64,000 nucleotides of DNA from NCBI GenBank assembly GCA_002343485.1, contig DDST01000138.1, positions 48,821-112,820 of the forward strand. The letters are read 5' to 3'. The DNA is from Proteobacteria bacterium UBA2383. GTDB lineage: Bacteria; Pseudomonadota; Gammaproteobacteria; Competibacterales; Competibacteraceae. The position numbers and the translations under genes are program-made. Below the pieces are notes generated by a model. It was given only the letters and a program-made list of their open reading frames with translations, ran no database searches and had not been told where the DNA came from. Each line of letters begins with the position of its first letter. The stretch's first letter is position 1. Shown in pieces: positions 40,322-50,739 of this stretch.

Positions 40322-42460
40322 ATGTCTACGCTAAAAAGCCACAGCTCCTTTTTCTGTACCGGTTCATATCGATACCGGCGTCCCGGTTGCTGGTTAATAC
40401 TGCTGGCTCTATTGGGCGGTCTCTTGTGGATAGTGGACCGCTGGTTTCCGCCACCTACTGAGCGTGCCCGGCAAATTTCCGTGCAGGTGCTGGATGCGCA
40501 GGATCGCATCTTGCGGATCTTCACCGCTCCTCCAGGGGTTTGGCGGTTACCTGTGCAGCCAACGGACGTGGATCCGCTGTTCCTGACTATGCTCATGGCT
40601 TACGAAGACCGGCGTTTCCCCGAGCATCTAGGCATTGATCCCTTAGCGGTCATCCGGGCATTGGGGCAATGGCTGGGTCATGGCCGGATCGTGTCGGGTG
40701 CTTCAACCCTGACCATGCAGACTGCCCGCTTGCTGGAACCGCATCAGCGCGATCTGATCGGCAAGATTGGCGAGATGCTGCGCGCGCTGCAATTGGAGCG
40801 GCGTTATACCAAGGATGAGATTCTCAGCTTTTACCTAACACTGGCTCCCTATGGAGGTAACCTGGAAGGCGTGCGCGCTGCGGCACTGGCTTGGTTCGGC
40901 AAAGAGCCGGGGCGTTTGACCGCTGCGGAGGCCGCGCTGATGGTGGTATTGCCGCAAGCACCGTCACGGTTGCGTCCGGATCGCTATCCTGAACGGGCGA
41001 AAGCTGCTCGCAATAAGGTATTGGCGCGCATGGAACAGCTAGCGGTGCTAACCCCGCGTCAAGTAAGTGAAGCCCGGGAGGAACCCGTGCCCGTCCGGCG
41101 TCATCCTTTGCCCTTTCTCGCCCCTCATCTCGCCGGGCGGTTGCGCGTAGCCCAGCCGGAGATAACCCAGCACCATACTTTCATCAACCGCGACTGGCAG
41201 GGGACTTTGGAAACACTGGCTCGCCAGCAGCATAGCACCCTGGAGCCACACAGCAGCATCGCTCTGCTGGTCGTGGCGCATCGCGACCGGCGAGTGTTCG
41301 CTTATGTCGGGTCCAGCGGCTTTTTCGATACACGCCGGGCCGGACAAGTGGACATGGTCCGGGCAATCCGCTCGCCAGGTTCCACGCTCAAACCACTGGT
41401 CTATGGACTGGGTTTCGATGACCTGCTCATCCATCCTGAAACGCTGATTGAAGACGTGCCAACTCGTTTCGGTGATTACACGCCTGCTAACTTCCGCAAT
41501 ACCTACGCGGGTCAGTTGACGGTGCGCGAAGCGCTACAACAATCGTTGAACATCCCGGCAGTGGCGGTGCTGGAACAGGTCGGACCAGCACGGGTAGCGG
41601 CGCGGCTGCGCGAGGTAGGATTGCCATTGTATTGGAATCGGGCCAATCCACAGCCGGGGCTGCCGCTGGTGCTGGGTGGGGTAGGCACGACGTTGGAAAA
41701 ACTGGTTATGCTGTATGCAGGCTTTGCCAGTGGTGGCTCAGTCGCACCTCTGCGCTTTGGGCCAACCGACCCCGAACCGGTTGGTCAGCCGCTACTCTCG
41801 AATACCGCCTGCTGGTATCTGGGCGATATTTTGCGCGGTTCACCAGTTCCTCAAGATGCCGCTCCACCCGTCAGCGTAACGCGGCCTCGCTTCATCGCGC
41901 ATAAAACGGGCACCTCCTATGGCTTTCGTGACGCTTGGGCGCTGGGTTTTGATGCTGATTATGTGGTTGGAGTCTGGGTTGGGCGGCCGGATGGCTCCCC
42001 CAGTCCTGGCCATTATGGCCGCAATACGGCTGCACCACTGCTCTTTCGGGTCTTTGATCTGCTGCCGGAGCCGGTGAACCCATTCCCGTTGCCGCCCGAT
42101 CATGCGTTGCGGGTTGTTAATCGCACGCAGCTGCCGGAGCGGTTGCGCTATTTTCGTACCCGGCCTGTATCGCAGTCTCTCGGTGCTCCACCGCTGAGTA
42201 TTACCTTTCCCGTCACCGGAACGACTGTGGAGTTACCCGGTCAGGAGGGTGCCTGGGGCGAACTGCCGTTAACGGCACAGGGAGGTGTCCGGCCGTTGCA
42301 TTGGCTGGTGAATGGCCAACCGCTTCCGGTGGACCCGTGGCGCCGGGAGGCTTTTTGGGTGCCTGATGGCGAAGGGCAAGCGTGGATTACTGTATTGGAT
42401 CAATCTGGTCAGGCCGCTAACGCCGAAGTGTGGATCAGCCGCATGCCTACCGGGCATTAG
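40322..42460 (+). CDS. pbpC: Penicillin-binding protein 1C
   Basis: A 712-residue bifunctional peptidoglycan synthase. One N-terminal membrane anchor (about residues 21-40), a GT51 glycosyltransferase domain with EDRRFPEHLGIDPLAV and GASTLTMQTARLL, a transpeptidase domain with SxxK in SPGSTLKPLVYG, SLN in QQSLNIPAVAV and KTG in AHKTGTSYGF, and the C-terminal BiPBP_C-type beta domain (ISITFPVTGTTVELPG-like region) that distinguishes PBP1C. The alpha-2-macroglobulin gene that often accompanies pbpC is not adjacent. Confidence 0.95.
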   Translation: MSTLKSHSSFFCTGSYRYRRPGCWLILLALLGGLLWIVDRWFPPPTERARQISVQVLDAQDRILRIFTAPPGVWRLPVQPTDVDPLFLTMLMAYEDRRFPEHLGIDPLAVIRALGQWLGHGRIVSGASTLTMQTARLLEPHQRDLIGKIGEMLRALQLERRYTKDEILSFYLTLAPYGGNLEGVRAAALAWFGKEPGRLTAAEAALMVVLPQAPSRLRPDRYPERAKAARNKVLARMEQLAVLTPRQVSEAREEPVPVRRHPLPFLAPHLAGRLRVAQPEITQHHTFINRDWQGTLETLARQQHSTLEPHSSIALLVVAHRDRRVFAYVGSSGFFDTRRAGQVDMVRAIRSPGSTLKPLVYGLGFDDLLIHPETLIEDVPTRFGDYTPANFRNTYAGQLTVREALQQSLNIPAVAVLEQVGPARVAARLREVGLPLYWNRANPQPGLPLVLGGVGTTLEKLVMLYAGFASGGSVAPLRFGPTDPEPVGQPLLSNTACWYLGDILRGSPVPQDAAPPVSVTRPRFIAHKTGTSYGFRDAWALGFDADYVVGVWVGRPDGSPSPGHYGRNTAAPLLFRVFDLLPEPVNPFPLPPDHALRVVNRTQLPERLRYFRTRPVSQSLGAPPLSITFPVTGTTVELPGQEGAWGELPLTAQGGVRPLHWLVNGQPLPVDPWRREAFWVPDGEGQAWITVLDQSGQAANAEVWISRMPTGH

Positions 42461-42734
42461 TCATTCTGGTTTCGTGCTGCTTTCAGCATGGAATTGGCCA
42501 GCGTCAATTCATTGACGACCCGGACCCCTATAAGCTGCTTGGAGTTAAAGTCAAAATATTGACGACCATGCTCTATTTTAAGCTATTGTTTAATAAAAAA
42601 TTAATAGTTGGCTTTTATTTTGCACCAACTGCCATGCGATTTCCAACTGACCAAGAGCTGGTTGGAAGCAATTGGTGAAGCCGGATTGATGGATCATGGG
42701 TTACAGCAGCGAATGACCGAAAAGGCTAAGAACG

Positions 42735-43601
42735 ATGGAAACGAAGTGGGCACGTTTTATTAAAGCATCGGTACAAGTATTCGCATTGATTAGCGTCTGG
42801 CACGGTGCGTCGGCAATGGTCGCCAATGGCACAATGACAGAACCATTATTGCTACGATTTATTGATCCGCTTGCAATTCCTGCTACGTTATTAGCGGTTA
42901 TCGGTTCTGTCGCTGCGACACAATTGCGGTTACGTGGGCGGCGGAAAGTGCGCAAGGTAGTCCATGAGGAACATATTGAGCCAGTGCAATCTATCGAAAA
43001 GTCCTTGTATATCGAACAGAATGAGTTGCTCATTACGGAACTGAAAAAGCAGGTCATCGAATTGAGCAAGGATAAGGAGCATCTGATCTATCTGCTTCAG
43101 GAGAGGAGTGCCCGCCTTCGCGAAGATCCGCTCACTGGCATTCCCAACCGGCTAGCTTATGAGGAGCAATTTCAGCAAGAATTTCAGCGCTGGAAACGTT
43201 TCGGTAATCCTTTGACGTTTTTGATCTGGGATATCGATCACTTCAAAAAAATCAATGACTATCATGGTCATGCTATTGGCGATGAGATTCTGCGGATGGT
43301 CGCGCAACAAATAAGCAGCCGTCTGCGCAGCACTGATTTTCTGGCACGCTACGGCGGCGAGGAATTTATCATGTTATTGCCAGGGGCTGATGTTAACGCA
43401 GCTCATCTGCTGGCGGACCAAATCCGGCTGCATATTGCTGAATGCGAATTCAGACAAGGCAATATCCGCGTGTCCGTTACCATCTCTTGCGGTTTGTCGA
43501 GTTTCGAACCAGGGGATGGCTTACAGAGTGTGTTCAAGCGCGCTGACCAAGCGCTGTATCAGGCAAAGAGCGCAGGAAGGAATTGCTGCTGGATTTCCTA
43601 A
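42735..43601 (+). CDS. Diguanylate cyclase (GGDEF)
   Basis: A 288-residue protein with two N-terminal hydrophobic segments (about residues 10-30 and 36-58), a coiled-coil linker (ELKKQVIELSKDKEHLIYLL) and a GGDEF domain (about 125-285). The active site reads GGEEF in RYGGEEFIMLLPG, and an RxxD product-inhibition site (RSTD) lies five residues before it. It makes c-di-GMP. A strong hairpin (43661) follows the gene. Confidence 0.93.
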   Translation: METKWARFIKASVQVFALISVWHGASAMVANGTMTEPLLLRFIDPLAIPATLLAVIGSVAATQLRLRGRRKVRKVVHEEHIEPVQSIEKSLYIEQNELLITELKKQVIELSKDKEHLIYLLQERSARLREDPLTGIPNRLAYEEQFQQEFQRWKRFGNPLTFLIWDIDHFKKINDYHGHAIGDEILRMVAQQISSRLRSTDFLARYGGEEFIMLLPGADVNAAHLLADQIRLHIAECEFRQGNIRVSVTISCGLSSFEPGDGLQSVFKRADQALYQAKSAGRNCCWIS

Positions 43602-43660
43602 GAGTTGCTATTTCCATAGCAGCACGGTCTGGTCAGTAAAGTCTCCATAATGGTCCGATA

Positions 43661-43695
43661 GCCGTTGGATTGCCAAGAGGTGGCGATCCAACGGC
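43661..43695 (+). terminator. Long perfect hairpin after the diguanylate cyclase gene
   Basis: A 15-bp stem (GCCGTTGGATTGCCA pairs with TGGCGATCCAACGGC, one U-G pair) with a 5-nt loop, 60 bp past the stop codon. Only a weak T-stretch follows, so it may be a terminator or an mRNA 3'-end stabiliser. Confidence 0.55.
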
Positions 43696-43787
43696 TTATC
43701 ATCGATGTGTTTTCCCTGTTTCCCGGTCTTTCTTTAAAAGCGAATTTTGTACCCTTGCTGACGGTCTACAATGAAAAGTGATCTTTC

Positions 43788-45239
43788 ATGATCACGATGA
43801 GAACCAGCATGCGGGTATTCAAGATTCTGATTATAGTGCTGATGTGGACGGTGTTTGGCTGGGCCGCTTCAGCGCCGGTGGTATCTCCAAACATAGCGTT
43901 GCTGCTGGAAGTGCAGGGCGTCATCGGTCCGGCCAGCCGGGGTTTCATTCTGCGCGGCTTGGAACAGGCGCAGGAACGCAATGCGGCGGTTGTGATCCTG
44001 CAGATCGACACTCCTGGCGGGCTGGACAGTTCAATGCGCGATATTATTCAGGCCATCCTGGCTTCACCGGTGCCAGTCATTGGTTATGTCGCCCCGGAAG
44101 GCGCCCGCGCTGCCAGTGCAGGTACTTATATTCTTTACGCCTGCCATGTCGCTGCCATGTCGCCTGCCACTAACCTTGGCGCCGCTACGCCAGTGCAAAT
44201 CGGCGGTCTACCGATACCGGTGCGGCCCTCTGGCCCAGATCAGCCTGGGGAGACCTCCAAAGAACCGTTAAAGGATCAACCCAGTACTCCTCAATCTGGG
44301 AAGCCTATTGAGAAGACCGCAGCGCCGGCTGGTTCTGACATGGAGCGCAAATTGATCAATGACGCGCGTGCCTACCTGCGCTCGTTGGCTCAATTGCGTG
44401 GGCGCAATGCTGAGTGGGCCGGACAGGCCGTCACCGAAGCTGCCAGTCTCAGCGCCCAGGAAGCCTTGCAGAAAGATGTGATTGACTTGGTGGCCGCCGA
44501 TATTTCCCAGTTATTGGTGCAAATCGATGGCCGGTCAGTCATGATCGCTGGCGAATTACGTCCACTGGCGACTCGGGAATTGAAGGTTGAAATCGTCACG
44601 CCCAATTGGCGTAACCGCTTGCTGGCGTTGATTGCCCATCCGACGGTTGCCTATGTGCTGATGCTGATTGGGATTTATGGGTTGTTCTTCGAGTTTTCCA
44701 ATCCAGGTGCAATGTTGCCAGGCGTCATTGGGGGAATTTGCCTGTTGCTGGCGCTGTTCGCGTTTCAGGTGCTCTCAGTCAACTATGCCGGTCTGGCGTT
44801 GTTGCTATTGGGGTTGGCATTTATGGCCGCTGAAGCGTTTGTGCCTAGTTTCGGGGTGCTGGGTTTGGGTGGAATCGCCGCGTTTGTCACCGGCTCGCTA
44901 TTACTATGGGATGAAACCGGTCCCGGTTATGAGGTTCCGTTGGGCCTGATTGCCGGTTTCGCCCTGGCCAGTGCCCTGTTATTGACAGGGCTGGCGATGC
45001 TGATGCTCCGCCAGCGCCACCGTCCCGTTGTCAGTGGCCGGGAGGAATTACTCGGCGCGATCGGTGTGGTTACTGATGAGCAGGCCGGTTGGGCCAGGAT
45101 TCACAGTGAATCCTGGCGGATTCGCACTGGACAGCCTTTGCGCCGGGGTGAGCGGGTGCAAGTGGTCGGTCGCAATGGACTGACGCTGATCGTGCGGTCA
45201 CTGGATTCTGCATCCGCAAAAGAGGAGCCATTATCATGA
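43788..45239 (+). CDS. NfeD-family membrane-bound ClpP-class protease
   Basis: A 483-residue long-form NfeD (STOPP). A signal peptide or anchor (about residues 8-27), a ClpP-like serine protease domain with [19 protein letters not shown] and the nucleophile Ser in [14 protein letters not shown], then four membrane segments (about 285-400) and a C-terminal OB-fold ([21 protein letters not shown]). Such proteases are encoded with a stomatin-like protein that they are thought to cleave; the slipin gene overlaps its stop by 4 bp. A Pro/Ser-rich insertion (residues 145-180) interrupts the protease domain. Confidence 0.92.
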   Translation: MITMRTSMRVFKILIIVLMWTVFGWAASAPVVSPNIALLLEVQGVIGPASRGFILRGLEQAQERNAAVVILQIDTPGGLDSSMRDIIQAILASPVPVIGYVAPEGARAASAGTYILYACHVAAMSPATNLGAATPVQIGGLPIPVRPSGPDQPGETSKEPLKDQPSTPQSGKPIEKTAAPAGSDMERKLINDARAYLRSLAQLRGRNAEWAGQAVTEAASLSAQEALQKDVIDLVAADISQLLVQIDGRSVMIAGELRPLATRELKVEIVTPNWRNRLLALIAHPTVAYVLMLIGIYGLFFEFSNPGAMLPGVIGGICLLLALFAFQVLSVNYAGLALLLLGLAFMAAEAFVPSFGVLGLGGIAAFVTGSLLLWDETGPGYEVPLGLIAGFALASALLLTGLAMLMLRQRHRPVVSGREELLGAIGVVTDEQAGWARIHSESWRIRTGQPLRRGERVQVVGRNGLTLIVRSLDSASAKEEPLS

Positions 45240-45991
45240 TTTTTTTCAATCCCTTCGTCATTGCATTTCTGGTATTGCTGTCGTTGGTCATTGCCTCGAT
45301 CAAGATGCTTTATGAATATGAGCGCGCCGTAGTGTTCTTTTTAGGCCGCTTTCAGGCGGTCAAGGGGCCTGGACTCGTTATTGTCATTCCAGTTATCCAG
45401 CAAATGAGACGAGTTGATCTACGGACAGTGGTCATGGACGTGCCCAGCCAGGATGTCATCTCCCGTGATAACGTGTCGGTTAAGGTCAATGCCGTTATTT
45501 ATTTCCGAGTCATTGAACCTGAACGGGCGGTTATTCAAGTTGAAGACTACTTCGCTGCTACGAGTCAGCTGGCGCAAACGACGCTGCGTTCAGTGCTTGG
45601 TCAGCATGAATTGGATGAGATGCTGGCTGGACGTGAGAAGCTGAACCAGGATATTCAGACGATTCTCGATTCCGAGACCGATGCTTGGGGTATCAAGGTG
45701 GCTAATGTGGAACTAAAGCATGTGGACATCGATGAAAGCATGATTCGTGCGATCGCCCGCCAGGCTGAGGCCGAACGCGAGCGGCGGGCCAAGATCATCA
45801 ATGCCGAGGGGGAATTCCAAGCGGCCGACCGTATTCGCCAGGCTGCTGAAATCATCGCCTCCCAGCCACAGGCTCTGCAATTACGCTATTTGCAGACACT
45901 CAACGATATCGGTGTTCATAACAACACAACCGTCGTGTTTCCGGTGCCACTGGATTTGATCAAGCCATTGCTTGAGTCAAGACAGCCGTAA
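45236..45991 (+). CDS. Slipin (stomatin-like) SPFH protein
   Basis: A 251-residue protein with an N-terminal membrane hairpin ([19 protein letters not shown]), then the SPFH/band 7 domain: [39 protein letters not shown] and [14 protein letters not shown] at the C-terminal coiled region. It forms membrane-associated oligomers. The ATG overlaps the nfeD stop (ATGA), so the two are translationally coupled. Confidence 0.95.
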   Translation: MIFFNPFVIAFLVLLSLVIASIKMLYEYERAVVFFLGRFQAVKGPGLVIVIPVIQQMRRVDLRTVVMDVPSQDVISRDNVSVKVNAVIYFRVIEPERAVIQVEDYFAATSQLAQTTLRSVLGQHELDEMLAGREKLNQDIQTILDSETDAWGIKVANVELKHVDIDESMIRAIARQAEAERERRAKIINAEGEFQAADRIRQAAEIIASQPQALQLRYLQTLNDIGVHNNTTVVFPVPLDLIKPLLESRQP

Positions 45992-46226
45992 ATTGTTAGG
46001 CTTGTAAGGGATGAGCATCTCTTGCCCGTATGGGCCTCTCAGTGAGGCTATTGGCACCTCGAATCGCAAGTAAGGCTTGGTTGTATCAGTAAATCCACAA
46101 AAACAGGTAAGATATCATAGATTGTGAAAAGAGGCTGCATTCAGATACATCTTAAACTGTTAATGAAAAATACAGTTTTATTTTTGAATATCATTCAGCA
46201 TGTTAACGAGTTTTAGAACAAACATC

Positions 46227-47075
46227 ATGACTACTATTGACTTTAAATCTCATGCCAAGGTAGGTGTTTATGTAGACGCCTCCAATATTTCACGCAACGG
46301 TGGCCAGCGTATGCAATATGACATATTGCGTGAATTTGCCTGTCGTGATTACGCAGAACCCCTGCGATTGAATGTCTATCTATCCTACGATGAGGAACGC
46401 GCCGAAACCAACGTGGTCTATCGGGATAAGGCCCGGGCTTATCAGTCTGCTCTCCGTGAATTAGGTTATAAGGTCATTGAAAAGCGGGTCAAATGGTTTC
46501 AGGATGAAGCGGGCAATCGTTATGGCAAAGCTAACGCTGATCTCGACATGGCGGTCGATGTCTTGTTGCAGTCGGAGAATTTGGACCGCGTGTTGCTGGC
46601 GACGGGCGATGGGGATTTTGTACAAGTAGTTCGTGCCTTGCAAAACAAGGGTTGCCGGGTAGAAACTCTGGCTTTCGATAATGTTTCGGAGGAATTACGA
46701 AGGGAATCTGACATGTTTGTCTCTGGTTACTTGGTGCCTGGATTGCTACCAACCCGGGGTGATGATTATCTCTCGCCGATCTGGGGGGCAATGGGTTCCC
46801 GGGTTCGCGGCTATTGTTACCATCATGACGATAATAAAAGCTTTGGCTTCATGCGCTTTCTGGTCAAGCTATCTCCATATCTGTGGAAAACCGATTCGCG
46901 CGATTCCGAATCCCCTTACCGGACGGCGTTCTTCCACGACTCTAGCCTGCCCGATGGCTTTAATGTCATGAAACTGCCGTCTCGTAACCATATTTTTGAA
47001 TTCACCCTCGCTGAACCGAACGGCAAACAACCCGTCGCCACTGACATTGTATTGGTTCATCCTGCCCCATTGTGA
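46227..47075 (+). CDS. NYN-domain (LabA-like) protein with C-terminal cold-shock-like domain
   Basis: A 282-residue protein. The NYN/PIN-like nuclease fold (about residues 8-170) has the acidic residues in VGVYVDASNISRNG, ANADLDMAVDVL and LATGDGDFVQVVR. The C-terminal 90 residues (VRGYCYHHDDNKSFGFMRFL, then AFFHDSSL) look like a cold-shock/OB RNA-binding domain, with the KSFGF and FFH signatures. It probably binds or cuts RNA. The ATG at 46227 fits the family N-terminus; another ATG at 46200 is in frame, and neither has a clear ribosome-binding site. Confidence 0.85.
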   Translation: MTTIDFKSHAKVGVYVDASNISRNGGQRMQYDILREFACRDYAEPLRLNVYLSYDEERAETNVVYRDKARAYQSALRELGYKVIEKRVKWFQDEAGNRYGKANADLDMAVDVLLQSENLDRVLLATGDGDFVQVVRALQNKGCRVETLAFDNVSEELRRESDMFVSGYLVPGLLPTRGDDYLSPIWGAMGSRVRGYCYHHDDNKSFGFMRFLVKLSPYLWKTDSRDSESPYRTAFFHDSSLPDGFNVMKLPSRNHIFEFTLAEPNGKQPVATDIVLVHPAPL

Positions 47076-47121
47076 GCGTCCGAGGCGCAACGTTCGAGGC
47101 CTATCTCTGTCGAGAAACACT

Positions 47122-49245
47122 ATGCACCACCATTTCTTAAACCTGAAATTTCTGACCCTGCTCTTGTTGCCGCTGATCCTGACTTTGGGTGCAGCAGATA
47201 TCTTCGCGAAACCGGAAGATGCAAATGCGACTCTCCAAATCAAGACCTTGGCGCCGACTGCGCGTCAGGATTCGCTGGATCGGACCATTGCCAACCTGCT
47301 ATCGCAACATCATTACCGGCAAAGTCCGCTGGATGATGCATTATCGTCACTGATACTGAATGCCTATCTCGATAACCTAGACTTCAGCCGTTCCTATTTT
47401 TTGGCCAGCGATATCGCTGATTTTGAATCCTATCGCACAACCCTGGACGATGCGGTGAAAGAGGGCAACCTGCAACCGGCCTTCATAATTTTTAACACCT
47501 ACCTGCGCCGGTTGACCGAGCGGACTGCTCAAATCCAGGCTCTGCTCAAACAGGAATTCCGTTTCGATATCGATGAATCTCTGGAGGTAGACCGTAAAGA
47601 TGCGCCTTGGGCCAGGATACCTGAGGAGCTGGATGATCTGTGGCGTAAGCGGCTAAAGCATGAAACGTTGACGCTCATCATATCAGGTAAAGATCAGGCG
47701 GCTGCCCGCGAGTTGTTGAGTAAGCGTTATGACAACCGGTTGCGGCAAGCCTTGCAGTCCACCAGCGATGACGTTTTCCAGTGGTATATGAATGCGGTGG
47801 CCCAGGCCTTTGACCCCCATACGGCTTTCTTTTCGCCGCGTAATACCGAAAATTTCAATATTCAGATGCGCTTGTCGTTGGAGGGGATTGGCTGCGTATT
47901 GCGGATGGAGGATGAGCAGGTCTCAGTGGTGGAACTCGTGGCTGGCGGTCCTGCGGATCTTAGCCAGCAGATTCGACCCAGTGATAAGATCGTCGCCGTT
48001 GCGCAAGGCGATAAAGATCCTTGGGTCGATGTGGTGGGGTGGCGGCTCGATGATGTCGTCGAAAAAATTCGCGGCCCGCGTGGCACGGTGGTGCGCCTGA
48101 AAATCTTGCCAGGCAAGGCGGGTGTGGCAGCGGCTGAGAAAACTGTGCGATTGGTGCGCGACACCATTAAGCTGGAAAAGCAGGCTGCCAAGAGTGAGAT
48201 TAAAACCTTTAAGGATTCAAATCACCGCGAATTGCGGGTGGGCGTCATCACCATCCCAGCATTTTACAGCGATTTTGAAGCGGCCCGGCGTGGGGTCAAG
48301 GATTATCGCAGCACTACGCGCGATGTTCGGCGGCTGCTGAAAGAACTGACCGGCCAAATCGATGGCCTCGTGCTGGATCTGCGTGAAAACGGTGGCGGCT
48401 CCCTGCAGGAGGCAGTGGATTTAACGGGGCTGTTCATCGGCAACGGGCCAGTGGTTCAGGTTAGAAACTCCAGTGGCCGGGTAGAAGTTGAAGAGGACGA
48501 TGATGAAAGCCAGGTGTATAACGGTCCGCTGGCAGTGCTGGTGGATCACGCGAGTGCTTCGGCCTCAGAAATTTTCGCAGGCGCTATTCAGGATTATGGG
48601 CGCGGCATTGTTATTGGTGATCCCACTTTCGGCAAGGGTACGGTGCAAACTCTGGTGGATCTGAGCCGGCTAACCCGGAATAGAGAACCACAAGGCCAAT
48701 TGAAAATAACCATCGCGAAGTTTTATCGAGTCAGTGGCGGCAGCACGCAACATCGTGGGGTGCTGCCGGATATCGCGATTCCCTCAGCGTTAGACAGCGA
48801 GGATCTTGGCGAAAGCGCACAGAAGAACGCCCTGCCGTGGGATGAGATCCCAGCTACCCGTTATCAGGGTGACCGGCGTCTGGTAATGCTGGTGCCGGAA
48901 CTGAACCGGCGGCATCAGGCACGGGTGAGTAATGATCCAGATTATCAGGCTTTCTTGCGTGATCTCGAATTTACTCGGCAACAGCAGGATAAAACGACAG
49001 TTTCACTGCTGGAAAAACAGCGCCAGGCTGAACAGGCGCGTATTGAGGCGTGGCAACGAGAACGTGAAAATCGTTACCGGGCAGTTAAGAAATTGCCACT
49101 GCTCAAGTCTGGTGATGAGATTCCAGAAGGAAAAGACAGCTTGATTCCCGACTTGGCACTCGAGGAAAGCGCCCGCGTTGTTGCTGATCTGATCCTATTG
49201 GACAGCCCGGACAAAGGCTCGAGCACTCTGGTGATGAGCCACTGA
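47122..49245 (+). CDS. prc: Carboxy-terminal processing protease (Tsp/Prc)
   Basis: A 707-residue periplasmic S41A protease. The signal peptide (LKFLTLLLLPLILTLGAADI, residues 8-27) is followed by an N-terminal helical region, a PDZ domain (LEGIGCVLRMEDEQVSVVEL) and the protease core with LVLDLRENGGGSLQEAVDLT, the catalytic Ser in SASASEIFAGAIQD and Lys in GKGTVQTL. The length fits the Prc type (E. coli 682). The ATG at 47122 directly precedes the signal peptide; the longer ORF start at 46996 lies inside the previous gene. The ATPase gene follows after 4 bp. Confidence 0.95.
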   Translation: MHHHFLNLKFLTLLLLPLILTLGAADIFAKPEDANATLQIKTLAPTARQDSLDRTIANLLSQHHYRQSPLDDALSSLILNAYLDNLDFSRSYFLASDIADFESYRTTLDDAVKEGNLQPAFIIFNTYLRRLTERTAQIQALLKQEFRFDIDESLEVDRKDAPWARIPEELDDLWRKRLKHETLTLIISGKDQAAARELLSKRYDNRLRQALQSTSDDVFQWYMNAVAQAFDPHTAFFSPRNTENFNIQMRLSLEGIGCVLRMEDEQVSVVELVAGGPADLSQQIRPSDKIVAVAQGDKDPWVDVVGWRLDDVVEKIRGPRGTVVRLKILPGKAGVAAAEKTVRLVRDTIKLEKQAAKSEIKTFKDSNHRELRVGVITIPAFYSDFEAARRGVKDYRSTTRDVRRLLKELTGQIDGLVLDLRENGGGSLQEAVDLTGLFIGNGPVVQVRNSSGRVEVEEDDDESQVYNGPLAVLVDHASASASEIFAGAIQDYGRGIVIGDPTFGKGTVQTLVDLSRLTRNREPQGQLKITIAKFYRVSGGSTQHRGVLPDIAIPSALDSEDLGESAQKNALPWDEIPATRYQGDRRLVMLVPELNRRHQARVSNDPDYQAFLRDLEFTRQQQDKTTVSLLEKQRQAEQARIEAWQRERENRYRAVKKLPLLKSGDEIPEGKDSLIPDLALEESARVVADLILLDSPDKGSSTLVMSH

Positions 49246-49249
49246 CATT

Positions 49250-50128
49250 GTGGAATCGATCACGTTGGTACTGGACGAGGCATTGGCCGAACGGCTAAAT
49301 CGAGTCCTCACCCGCTGGGAAGCGCGATTGCCGGCAATGCTGGAAGCGCCAGACTGGGCACAATACCGTGCGTTCCGTTGGCGGCAGTTCGGCCAGGATG
49401 GTTGTTTTCAGCCGGTGCGGCATCCGCACCGGTTGCGATTGGCTGACTTGCAGCGGATCGACCGCCAGAAAGCTGCTTTGGATCTGAATATACGGCAATT
49501 TCTGGCCGGACGCCCCTGTAATCATGTGCTGCTATGGGGCGCTCGGGGTACGGGTAAATCTTCGCTGATCAAGGCCTTGCTCAATGAATATGCTCACCGG
49601 GGATTGCGGCTGATCGAAGTGGACCGGCATGATCTACTGAATTTACCCGACATCGTCGAACCCCTGTTTGAGCGGCCCGAGCGGTTTCTTCTCTATTGCG
49701 ACGATCTGTCGTTCGAAGCCAGCGATCCCAGCTACAAGGCGCTTAAAGCAATGCTGGATGGCTCGATCAACGCGGCTCCCGACAATGTGTTGTTGTGCGC
49801 TACCTCCAACCGCCGTCACCTGTTGCCTGAATATCTGCGGGAGAATCAGGATGCCCGGCTGGTCGAAGGTGAACTGCATCATGGCGAGGCGGTAGAGGAA
49901 AAAATCTCATTGTCGGAGCGCTTTGGGCTGTGGCTATCGTTTTACCCCTTCAGCCAGGACGACTATCTTGCCATCGTTGCCCATTGGCTGAAATGCTTGG
50001 AATGGCCGGTGGGATTGGATGAAACCGCTCGCCAGGCAGCCTTGCAATGGGCATTGCAACGCGGGTCGCGCAGTGGCCGGGTGGCCTGGCAATTTGCTCG
50101 TGACTGGGTTGGCCGCCAAGGGCTTTAG
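49250..50128 (+). CDS. DUF815-family AAA ATPase
   Basis: A 292-residue ATPase with Walker A in LLWGARGTGKSSLIKAL, Walker B in RFLLYCDDLSFE and a sensor region in VLLCATSNRRHLLPE, the DUF815 arrangement. Function unknown, probably a chaperone-like or regulatory ATPase. It begins with GTG 4 bp after prc, so it is probably co-transcribed. Its 3' end overlaps the convergent UPF0114 gene by 4 bp. Confidence 0.9.
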   Translation: MESITLVLDEALAERLNRVLTRWEARLPAMLEAPDWAQYRAFRWRQFGQDGCFQPVRHPHRLRLADLQRIDRQKAALDLNIRQFLAGRPCNHVLLWGARGTGKSSLIKALLNEYAHRGLRLIEVDRHDLLNLPDIVEPLFERPERFLLYCDDLSFEASDPSYKALKAMLDGSINAAPDNVLLCATSNRRHLLPEYLRENQDARLVEGELHHGEAVEEKISLSERFGLWLSFYPFSQDDYLAIVAHWLKCLEWPVGLDETARQAALQWALQRGSRSGRVAWQFARDWVGRQGL

Positions 50129-50655
50129 TGGGCGCGATGCTGGGCAAAGGCAATCCGGTCGATAAACGCCATCACCAGTGCCGATACCACAAAAGTCAGA
50201 TGAATCACTACTAACCAGAATAAGTGGTTATTCCATAAAAGAATATCGCTATTTTGAGGTTGAGTGGTCATGAATGCCCTGAGCAAGTGAATGGAAGAAA
50301 TGGCAACGATGGCGACCGCCAGTTTGATTTTGATGGTGGCCGCATCGATCTTGCCCAGCCAGGAGGGCTTTTCCTGATCCCCAGTAGTATCCAGCGCGGA
50401 AACAAAGGTTTCGTAGCTGCTGAGAATCACCATCACCAGCAGGTTGGCGACCAGCACCATGTCGATCATTGCCAGCACCGACAGAATTAGATCGGTTTCG
50501 CTCGCACTCAGAATAACTTGAAACAAGTGGATAGCCTCCTGCACCGCCTTGACGGTAAACAGGACCAGGACGGCAATGAGCGCCAGATACAGTGGTGCCA
50601 GCAGCCAGCGGCTGAGTAGGATAGTGCGTTCGAGAAGAGTTTCAATCAGTTTCAT
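50125..50655 (-). CDS. UPF0114 (YqhA-like) membrane protein
   Basis: A 176-residue inner-membrane protein with four hydrophobic segments. It matches the UPF0114 pattern: RTILLSRWLLAPLYLALIA, MIDMVLVANLLVMVILSSYE and KIDAATIKIKLAVAIVAISS. Function unknown. The ATG at 50655 gives the usual N-terminus (MKLIETLLERTI); a GTG four codons upstream is possible. Confidence 0.92.
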   Translation of the reverse strand: MKLIETLLERTILLSRWLLAPLYLALIAVLVLFTVKAVQEAIHLFQVILSASETDLILSVLAMIDMVLVANLLVMVILSSYETFVSALDTTGDQEKPSWLGKIDAATIKIKLAVAIVAISSIHLLRAFMTTQPQNSDILLWNNHLFWLVVIHLTFVVSALVMAFIDRIAFAQHRAH

Positions 50656-50739
50656 AACGACGATCACGATGATTGGATTGGGCGGCAGGTTTTATGAGTG
50701 AAGCGTTCCTGTTGAATCAAACGGGCTTAGGATAGATGC

